A DNA stretch of 64,000 nucleotides from Holothuria scabra. Its lineage: Eukaryota > Echinodermata > Holothuroidea > Aspidochirotida > Holothuriidae. The first letter of the stretch is position 1; each line of letters opens with the position of its first letter. The stretch covers positions 67,599,806-67,663,805 of the forward strand of contig CM074179.1 of assembly GCA_037179385.1 (NCBI GenBank), read 5' to 3'. A program made the position numbers and the translations under genes. Under the pieces are notes generated by a model, which searched no databases, was not told the origin of the DNA, and saw only the letters and a list, made by a program, of their open reading frames with translations. Positions 58,113 through 64,000 of this stretch are shown here, one piece after another.

Positions 58113-58916
58113 GTAGGTCGAAGTTGGTAGATCGAAGTTAGAATGTGAAGGTCGAAAGTGTTGTAGTGAATACATTCGATCATGAATTTTATACCGATCC
58201 AAGATAGAGTATAAACTGTTATCAAAGAAGGAACGATTGACGAAAAACACCAGAGAGAAAAATTGAGCCGCACGGGAGACCGAACCCACCATCCTCCGCT
58301 TTCCGGGCAGAGTCTATGACCACTACGCTAGAACAGCTCGTGATTCACAGAAGCGACAACAGGCTATAAATACCCCGCGTGAATCAATTTTCTCTCCTTG
58401 TTACCATAGTACTCCCAAGCGGGATGAATACTCAGTATGTCGAAGTTGGTAGATCGAAGTTAGAATGTGAAGGTCGAAAGTGTTGTAGTGAATACATTCG
58501 AAAATACCCCGCGTGAAAATTGATTCACGTGGCCTATTTCTGGCCTGTTGTCGCTTCTGTGAACCACGAGCTGTTCTAGCATAGTGGTCATAGTAGTGAA
58601 CAGTAGGCCTAATACTATTAGCATGTGTTACGTACAATGTATAGGCCATTAATTGGACCAATGCGATATTTAAGGAGTGAAATGGTGGCAATGGAGGCAC
58701 TGAACACGAAATGGTCTATAACATCAGGCTTAACTTTGTTCCAACATTCTTCAACACATTACAATTGCTTGTGCATGTAACCTAAGGGAATAAAGAATGC
58801 AAATAATCTTGTGAAGGTGGTAAATGTTCAGTCTGCTTTAAGTTGTCTTTCATTACTCTTTCTCTTTAGGCAAACGAAGAAACACCAAACAAGCCAGAAA
58901 TATGAATGCTCTAAAG
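48216..58916 (+). CDS. Transmembrane receptor with four Ig-like domains (six exons supported)
   Basis: Coding exons 48,221-48,281, 48,386-48,706, 50,211-50,861, 54,846-55,217, 56,128-56,244 and 58,870-58,916 join in phase 1 at each of the first five junctions. The predicted chain is a signal peptide, Ig domain D1 (exon 2), D2 and D3 (both in exon 3), D4 (exon 4), a short stalk and one membrane span (exon 5), then a basic cytoplasmic start (exon 6): about 520 residues before the unresolved tail. Type I topology at the cell surface is expected. D2 and D4 each begin with a C-x5/6-C motif ahead of the Ig fold. Recognition rests on fold signatures; I associate this style (YESGEFDVFPNGSLII in D1) with Ig receptors expanded in echinoderms, from memory and unverified. 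Ligand and pathway are unknown. Several N-glycosylation sites are present. Confidence 0.8.
48221..48281 (+). CDS. Ig receptor exon 1: signal peptide
   Basis: ATG at 48,221 encodes MFSLSLFSLLISVILIFYSS, a classic hydrophobic signal peptide, plus one base of the next codon. The donor is GTAAGG (48,282). A strong acceptor (TTTTTGTTTTCCCTTAAAACAG, ending at 48,215) lies only five bases before the ATG. An upstream untranslated exon and a 5'UTR intron are therefore likely, and the promoter lies further upstream. Confidence 0.8.
48386..48706 (+). CDS. Ig receptor exon 2: Ig-like domain D1
   Basis: 321 bases, phase 1 to phase 1, from a TTGAAG acceptor to a GTAAGT donor. The encoded domain has VVNCHFDEDFFSVLWFNTTN (first cysteine and core Trp), a YESGEFDVFPNGSLIINRVT strand pair, and TVAYLQTKS where Tyr-x-Cys would be expected. 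It thus lacks the canonical second cysteine at that place; Cys occurs instead at ETCES near the N-terminus and QVVCVG at the C-terminus. Glycosylation sites are NTT and NGS. Confidence 0.85.
48707..50210 (+). other. Intron 2 of the Ig receptor
   Basis: 1.5 kb, AT-rich. No additional Ig exon or recognisable repeat was found inside. Confidence 0.6.
50211..50861 (+). CDS. Ig receptor exon 3: two Ig-like domains D2 and D3
   Basis: 651 bases, phase 1 to phase 1, after a pyrimidine-rich acceptor (TTTTGTTTTACAAG) and before a GTATGT donor. D2 starts KPDIEFPVINLCGNDSKYCY (C-x6-C), then SVKCSVSKVPPEV and LVLLVCKASG as the Ig cysteines. D3 follows without an intron: GTLKLNCTDK, FFVWEKV (core Trp), GSLVIHQTHV and HEGRYACTYG (Tyr-x-Cys). 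The two domains are fused in one exon, while the others have one exon each. Five or more N-x-S/T sites are present (NIS, NES, NGT, NCT, NAS). Confidence 0.85.
52603..53798. mobile_element. 1.2-kb nested CAGTGGCGTACGAAGG element
   Basis: A perfect 16-bp inverted repeat, CAGTGGCGTACGAAGG, bounds it. The flanks are CCTTC on the left and CCTTT on the right, a 5-bp near-duplication. Poly-G follows the left TIR at 52,618-52,630. The interior shares about 300 bases with the repeats at 3.7 and 33.3 kb, so this copy defines the ends of the poly-G family. It also contains a GTCGAGCCGACC-type repeat at 53,095-53,185. Confidence 0.8.
53095..53185. repeat. GTCGAGCCGACC-type dispersed repeat, copy 4
   Basis: AAGTTAGTTAGTTAGTTAGA, GGCTCAGTTTTCAACCAA, GTTAAAGTCGAGCCGACCAG and GGCC match the other copies. 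It lies inside the nested element, giving a three-level nest with the 2.2-kb hAT-type element. Confidence 0.7.
54846..55217 (+). CDS. Ig receptor exon 4: Ig-like domain D4
   Basis: 372 bases, phase 1 to phase 1, acceptor AATCTCTTTAG and donor GTTTGT. The domain reads PVIDGCKQQQHCVM (C-x5-C, like D2), EGILRCSVTG (first Ig cysteine), IQLRWQTFFDG (core Trp), then DYTFDVTLVSKYSV and VTVECKV (second cysteine). It resembles D2 in layout, suggesting that the two arose by duplication. One NVT glycosylation site. Confidence 0.85.
56128..56244 (+). CDS. Ig receptor exon 5: stalk and membrane span
   Basis: 117 bases, phase 1 to phase 1, acceptor TTTTTTGAAAG and donor GTAAGT. It encodes GTILPTNQTSSPLF, then a ~23-residue hydrophobic span (LISGIAVLVCCSLILVLVMR), followed by VIIKK as a stop-transfer signal. 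A single-pass type I orientation follows from the signal peptide. Confidence 0.85.
56245..57300 (+). other. Intronic sequence of the Ig receptor with G/C-rich repeat fragment
   Basis: Between exons 5 and 6. Near 56,903-56,950 lies GGGGGAGGGGTATAAGGGAA followed by CCCTCCCC, resembling poly-G repeat fragments. No exon recognised. Confidence 0.5.
57301..57332. repeat. Perfect 15-bp CpG-rich inverted repeat
   Basis: The arm CGTCGCGCGCGTCAC, a two-base TT spacer and the exact reverse complement give a 32-base near-palindrome with ten CpG dinucleotides in AT-rich intronic DNA. Confidence 0.9.
57430..57507. repeat. (TA)n tract with interruptions
   Basis: Alternating TA with small breaks, directly left of the TA-flanked MITE. 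Confidence 0.9.
57515..58034. mobile_element. 520-bp TA-flanked MITE between two (TA)n tracts
   Basis: The left end is AATGCGGGCTATCGTGGACA and the reverse complement of the right end is AATGCGGGCTAAGGTGGACA: 18 of 20 positions match. A TA dinucleotide sits directly outside each end (57,513-57,514 and 58,035-58,036), as expected for Tc1/mariner-type insertion. The (TA)n tracts at 57,436-57,507 and 58,041-58,077 lie just outside both ends. Internal GTGGACA motifs recur in both orientations. No transposase. Confidence 0.75.
58041..58109. repeat. (TA)n(TG)n compound microsatellite
   Basis: About 18 TA units (58,041-58,077) pass directly into about 16 TG units (58,078-58,109), immediately right of the MITE. 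Confidence 0.95.
58117..58501. repeat. Perfect 63-bp direct duplication
   Basis: GTCGAAGTTGGTAGATCGAA and the next 43 bases at 58,117-58,179 are repeated identically at 58,439-58,501, flanking the tRNA-like SINE head. Identity implies a recent duplication. Confidence 0.85.
58265..58340 (-). repeat. tRNA-like SINE head (minus strand)
   Basis: The minus strand reads CGAGCTGTTCTAGCGTAGTG, then GTCATAGACTCTGCCCGGAA and AGCGGAGGATGGTGGGTTCG. TAGCGTAGTGG matches an A box and GGTTCGGTCTC a B box of a tRNA promoter. A CTCTG/CGGAG anticodon-like stem and GAGC/GCTC acceptor ends are present, but the loop is irregular. This is a tRNA-derived SINE rather than a functional tRNA. A partial inverted copy (GAGCTGTTCTAGCATAGTGG) lies at 58,568-58,593. 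Confidence 0.6.
58870..58916 (+). CDS. Ig receptor exon 6: basic cytoplasmic segment
   Basis: 47 bases after a good acceptor (CTTTCTCTTTAG), ending at a GTATTT donor. Joined to exon 5 it reads SKRRNTKQARNMNALK, a plausible juxtamembrane tail, leaving phase 0. The donor is weak. The next exons are not settled. An acceptor at 59,145 gives MIRKCKRACHIHP in phase 0 or DDKKMQEGLSHPSFHS with a stop in phase 1. Another at 59,332 gives MPLNFSGYRLASYECL (with a YxxL motif) or DAFEFFRISSGEL with a stop. Confidence 0.5.
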
Positions 58917-59145
58917 GTATTTAAATTACTTACAAATTCGTGTTCTTCACCCATACGTGGGAACCAGTAACTTTATTTTTTCAATACTGAGAAAAGTATT
59001 TTGAACTTTGGCCATTTCAATGTCATATTTTATTTCTCACATAAACATTTACGCCATTGTGTAGTAGCAATATATGTTAAAGACGTGATAATAATTGAAA
59101 TTTTGCTGGTGTGTTTAAAACAAATTAGCTTTCCGTTCTGTTCAG

Positions 59146-60030
59146 ATGATAAGAAAATGCAAGAGGGCTTGTCACATCCATCCTTTCATAGTTAGGTGCT
59201 ACGAAGTAAGAACATGTTTGGACGGTTTTATTAACGTTTGATGCTTTCAAGTACTGCATGCACTTCCTTGAGGCATATTAAAAAAATCCGTCAACATAAC
59301 CCCAAGCATTTTTGCCGCTTTTATCTTTTTAGATGCCTTTGAATTTTTCCGGATATCGTCTGGCGAGTTATGAGTGTCTGGGTAATGTACTAATGTTAAC
59401 ACACATAGCATATCAGCAGATTTCAAGAAAACGTGTATTAATAAAAACTACACGTAGTAGTTAACGTTGTTACATATCTACATGTGTTTAAAAGTTAGGA
59501 GGAACTCTGGAGACGTCGTAACGGTAAAAAAATGCAATGGACTGAGAATTGTTATTAATATCTTGCCAGAGAAGTGTGGGTGGTACATTATCTGACAATA
59601 AAAGATGTTAGTAACCTGCACATCATCAATGGCGATTTCGTGAGCATCATGTTGGGTCTCTGAAACAGCGGTTGAGAATATTTTAAAATTTAGTTCTTAT
59701 AACCTAAACACAAAGCGAGCTTTGTTCGGCTTTATTTATAAGTAACTGCGCTATAGATTGGTCCGTAAATTTCGCATTTTATGGTACAAATGTGGTGTGT
59801 GACATTAAGGTAGCCCATTGAAAAAGAAACATGTATGGCTATAGGGCCAGCATAGTACACAGAATGGTAGCCTTTTCAAATTAGCGCCATAAGTATATTC
59901 TACCACTGTATGGTACTTGTTTCAAGAAAACCCATTTCGTCACACAAAACGCTCATTTGCAACACATTGACGGTCACTGTAAGGAAGGCGCCAATTGTAC
60001 CAGTGCCATGACATCGAAGGCACCCACAGG
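59146..60030. other. Unresolved 3' region of the Ig receptor
   Basis: Good acceptors end at 59,145 (TTCTGTTCAG) and 59,332 (TTTATCTTTTTAG). Each opens short tail-like frames, but phase continuity with exon 6 cannot be decided by eye. The last coding exon and poly-A signal were not fixed. Confidence 0.4.
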
Positions 60031-60039
60031 TGTGCCCTA

Positions 60040-60660
60040 TTGTTTTGGTGGAGGTCAAAGGTCATTTGAAGTCAACAGATTAAAAATACTAAAAACCTTT
60101 TAAAACTGATATTTTAATGTAAGAAGCTTAGATAGATCTCATGTGTAATATGTTGATTAATTATTGCATAAAGAAAAATCCTGTAAGTTTGGGTGGAAGT
60201 GATAGGTCATCTGGGGTTAACGGAAGTAAATAACTAAAAACTTGGTAAGCAAGTTATATCTCAAGGTAAAAATAGCTGGAATAGACATCAAACCTTTATA
60301 CATCAATGTATTATAGTACAAAAATTAATCCTACTTTATTTGGTGGAGGTCGAAGGTCGTCACCAGGGGTAAAAAATTGAAAACCTTCTCAACACGATAT
60401 TTCAAGGTAGAAAACTTGGATAAATTTTATACTTGGTGTATGGATGTGCTAAGGTATACAGATGAAATCTTGTATTGTTTGTTGAAGGTCAAGGCCCATC
60501 TGGGGTCACCAGGGGTCAAACACGAAAAAAAAAAACTTTTTAGCACAGTATATTAAGGTAGAAAGAGCATACTTCAAATCATTTTGTGTTTGGTTAAGGT
60601 CAAAGGTCATGAAGGTCACTAGAGGCCAACCACTGAAAATGTTTTTAGAAAATCTTGTAA
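60040..60660. repeat. Tandem diverged AGGTCA-type repeat units, about five
   Basis: GGTGGAGGTCAAAGGTCATT at 60,048 and diverged repeats near 60,202, 60,342, 60,484 and 60,597 are spaced about 110-150 bases apart. Each is followed by CTAAAAACCTT-like and ATATTTCAAGGTA-like segments. This is the same family as the 23.3-24.6 kb array but older. Confidence 0.8.
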
Positions 60661-61784
60661 GCAAGCTAATGATTGGCTCTATAGAGTTTTTTCTTCTTCA
60701 CTTGGTTTTGCATTCAATCAGCTTACACACCCCAACATCTTAAAAATTTGGTCTTTATGTTTTACTCAGTAATGCCTCCTACGGGTTGTACAGAGATTTT
60801 GAATCATTTGAAGCTATAAGAGAGCAATAACTGAAATTTGAAGACTTCTAGGAATCACACTGCTTTAAACTGGTCACTCTACCAGTGGAAGCAATGTGTG
60901 GATCATATGTCTCTTTTTGTGATCAGTGAGATAACCTAATCATCATTCAGTAATCACACCCAATTAATCACTTGTTTTTCGCTTAATTGCTGAAATAATC
61001 CCCTTTTTTGAGCAGGTAAAAATAACTTATCAGAGAAGTTCTAGGGGTATTTTTTCTCTCTCTGACAACATTGTGTATTGTCATTTGGTGATAATATCAA
61101 ATTTGATTAAAAAGATAAAACATGTTGAAATGAGGAAATGATTTTGAAGGATCACCAAGTATTATGCAGGTTGGATTTAAGTGAGGCCTCAAAAATGTAA
61201 CCTTTGATTTCATGGAATATTAGTTAAAAATACCCCTTGTGAAGATACGAAAAACATTGGGGATGAGCTTTTGCTTAGCTCTGGTTTGGAGGTCAATTTA
61301 TTAGCTTTTCTACTGGCCGTACAATTCTTGTAATATCCAGCAAGGAACCACAGCGCGCATTGGGGTCTTGATTCACAGTTCTTCTGAGAACCATATTTTT
61401 TCGTCAGATGTTATCCGTTTTTTGTTCAAGTATGAAAAAGCATCTCAGTATTTCGGGAAGCAATAATTGAAAAAATCATATCACTTTTTCACTTTTTACT
61501 GCTCCATGAAATAAAAAGCTTTAAAATATCTTTTAGTGGAGAATTGTGATCATCGTGTTTTAAGGACATAAGAAATTAGCCACAAAGCCCAAAGGCTGAG
61601 GTATGCCGTAAGGAAACTTTGCAAAGTTTGCTTTTTGACCTCTGGTGATCCTAGGAATTTTTTGCGTAATATCGCGTTTTGATGACCCCACACGACCAAC
61701 CAAGAATCATCCGAAGCTTCCAAAAACGAAAAATGTTCATTATTGCTATATTGTGATGTAGTGTTTACAAACATCACGACCTTT

Positions 61785-62370
61785 AGCAGTTCGGGAGATA
61801 ACCTCTTTCGGAGGAAATCAATTTTCACCCGATCGGGGGATTTTTTTTTTTGCCATGGGTGGCGCATTGCGATCCTACCGCGCAAATTCAACGGAGAAAA
61901 CGTTCAAAACAGCCTTGCAATTTTTATGGATTTTAGGAAAGAGAAATTCGGGCATTTTAAAAGACTCTGTGGATAGGGGAATAAAAAAGCTTCGTCATGT
62001 TTGGTTGTTCACCACGCCGATTTTGGGAAATCGAGCAATTTTGCTACTTTTTTGTCCTAAGGTTAATTTATAGACTCCACGCAGCCGCAAGTTTTGTACA
62101 CCATTTTTCACTTAAAGGTGTGCAAATGGGTCTTTCCAACACATATGTTTGTAAATAGGTAGTTGAAGGTCCATGGTAATTTCCTTTTTTATGTCTAAAC
62201 TATTACCTCACAATTGAATATACACACATTTATTGAACAATTCCACGACTGTGAAGAGGTAGTCACTAAGTGCTCATAAATATTCATACCGTTGAGACAG
62301 GCAAATTTTCCCCCAATCGGGGTAATACTCATTTTCTCCCCAAAACGGTTATCTCCCGAACTGTTTAGCC
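61785..62370. repeat. Inverted-repeat (foldback) element, arms ~60 bp
   Basis: CAGTTCGGGAGATAACC at 61,788 recurs inverted as GGTTATCTCCCGAACTG at 62,348. Both arms continue with matching CGATCGGGGG / CCCCAATCGGGG and GAAAAT segments. About 450 bases separate the arms. The minus-strand frame crossing the left arm is unlikely to be a gene. Confidence 0.7.
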
Positions 62371-62399
62371 AGGTAAGGAACTGAAGGGACAAACATGCC

Positions 62400-64000
62400 A
62401 AGGCGAGTCCACATCGAGATTTGAACGTTACATTTTTGGACAGCGTTACCCCATTCTCGGAATGAGGTGAACAGAACTGACCGCAGAATGGCTTCGAATG
62501 ACAGAAGCGGTCTCTTTAGAAATGCACTGTTTGCAGGTAACCTACTCCCTGCCGGAATGCTCGCCAACGGCCACAATGTTTACGTGCGTGCACGTGCTGC
62601 ATGCATTCAATGAGTGCAGCACTAGTAACCTCTAGCCTTAACTTATAAACAAAGAATTATGTCATAGGTCCGTCTCTCCTAAACCTAGGGGAGTACAGGG
62701 TGTCAAAGGCAATGGCCAGTTTCAACTCTTCCTCCCTGCAGATGAGGTGAGTCATCACTCCCAAGTGCAATCATGCGAAAAAATTACGGTTCAAGATTGC
62801 TTGTAGCTTCGATTTCTCATGAAACCTTATTTAAGGGCAACTATTTCTCAAGGCGCAAGAGGTGCAAAATGTGTAGAGTTTAAAGCAAATATCCAACTCT
62901 TTAGAAGGTGGAAAAAAATAGTGAAGCCATTTAAAAAGCTTACTCTGGTGACCTTGAATGACCTCAACACAACGAAAACAACATTTCTCCTCTTAATATG
63001 TGAAGTCTATACATCGAATGCGGACAGCGTAAGCCATTGCTACAGTGAGATATCGGGTTTACATGTATTCTCCAAGATTGCACATTCGAAAAGTTTCATC
63101 ATTTTTATCTTGTGATATTGTGTGTGTATTCATTCAGACCTACACACAGGTAAGGTACTGGAGAGGACACACTTTTACGGAAGGGGGATCAAACGTCTTG
63201 TCATTGTGCAAAAATAACAAAAATATTTATAGCAAACTTAAATCTCGTTAGAGGTCGAGAAAATGAAATGAGAAGCAACTTTCACGGTTTTTGCAGTTTT
63301 CCTCGGGCGACCTAAAATAACACCTTACCGCCACTTAAGTAAATGGGGTTCCTTTTCTTAACATGGAAAATCCTTATGCCAAATTTGGAAAGTGTCCATC
63401 ATTGACATCTAAAGATATTGTGCTAAATACGCATTAAGGACTGCAACTAGGCACAAATATGAAAAAGAAACAAACCCCAAAATCTCTAGGGGAGGATGAT
63501 TGAAAAGTTAGAGCCAGTCAAACGGATTTTTACAGTTTTACTACAAGGGACCGGAAGTGAACTTTGTCCTGCACCGAAATAATAGGATTCCTCCTATATA
63601 GACTACTACGAGAATTTCATGCATTGCGTCAATTTTGCCAGCCGTTACACCTGTTGTTTTTTACGCGTTTTGACTTTTATTGAGAATATGATCTTTGTGC
63701 AATATATCAAGATGGTTTCACATTTACATTTTGTATAACTTCTGTTTACTGTCACTAAAGAGCTTACAGAATAAATTCTTCTCCTCTGTAGTCCATTTGC
63801 ATTCTGTCCCGTATGAGGAAAACCAAACAATTGCGACTTATTTTCATTAAACAGTCGTTTCCAGTTTATCAAAACAAACCATTAATGTGTCTGCAGCGTC
63901 GGGTCGAGATGAGAGCATTGTTTTTTAAATCCTCAGTGTTTTCAGAAACAAATCAATAGAGTGCTGGTGGTGTCGGGTTGAGACGAACCCATCGTTTTAT
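62400..64000. other. Non-coding stretch, weak repeat traces
   Basis: A diverged AGGTCA-type trace lies near 62,945 (GGTGACCTTGAATGACCTCA), and loosely similar text (ACATGGAAAATCCTTATGCC) lies near 63,362. No gene recognised. Confidence 0.4.

Noticed and set aside
58265..58340. Functional tRNA gene on the minus strand
   Set aside because: A- and B-box matches exist, but the anticodon loop is irregular and the context is repetitive; better read as a SINE head.
59333..59380. ITIM in the Ig receptor tail
   Set aside because: The SYECL stretch has YxxL but Ala at the position needing a hydrophobic residue or Ser, and the exon phase is unproven.
61550..61891. 113-codon minus-strand frame
   Set aside because: It crosses an arm of an inverted-repeat element and shows no recognisable family.

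Overview
This is a stretch of animal (eukaryotic) genomic DNA: AT-rich, intron-bearing, gene-poor and packed with decayed transposable elements and simple repeats. Several signs point to a marine invertebrate deuterostome, most likely an echinoderm and perhaps a sea cucumber. They are a multi-exon Ig-domain receptor of a style I associate with echinoderms, dispersed repeats built from AGGTCA motifs, poly-G 'CAGTGGCGTACG' repeats, and Penelope, Harbinger, hAT and LINE remnants. The species assignment is inference.

Layout. 0-12.5 kb holds no convincing host gene. It carries a palindromic minisatellite (2.3 kb), a poly-G dispersed repeat (3.7-4.3 kb), a 28-bp palindrome with a CRE core (5.4 kb), a broken helicase/GIY-YIG fusion on the minus strand (7.6-8.5 kb) abutting a ~130-bp tandem array, and a 705-bp terminal-inverted-repeat (TIR) element (9.8-10.6 kb). 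14.1-15.8 kb is a PIF/Harbinger element whose transposase is split by a younger 430-bp poly-G element with clean TIRs and target-site duplication (TSD). 16.8-19 kb is a CAGTG-ended region with ~176-bp internal periodicity. 23.3-24.7 kb is a palindromic array of nuclear-receptor-like half-sites. 25.2-27.9 kb is a dead hAT transposase. 36.1-39.1 kb is a cluster of Penelope-like (RT plus GIY-YIG) remnants with large (TA)n and (ATCC)n tracts. 45.9-47.8 kb holds two different LINE fragments.

The protein-coding interest is immunoglobulin-type. A plus-strand gene from 48.2 kb to about 59 kb encodes a signal peptide, four Ig-like domains, one membrane span and a basic cytoplasmic start; every extracellular junction is phase 1. 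A separate minus-strand exon at 40.9-41.3 kb encodes a signal peptide plus a V-type Ig domain. A decayed minus-strand Ig exon lies at 20.9-21.2 kb. Together they suggest a local family of cell-surface Ig receptors with gene and pseudogene members, spread apart by transposon insertion. The intron between Ig exons 3 and 4 holds a 2.2-kb hAT-type element with a perfect 8-bp TSD and another CAGTGG element nested inside.

Three unrelated GIY-YIG nuclease remnants (7.6, 37.1 and 38.2 kb) and at least six elements with recognisable TIRs make this a good window for transposon archaeology. No rRNA, CRISPR or functional tRNA gene was seen; one tRNA-like SINE head lies at 58.3 kb.
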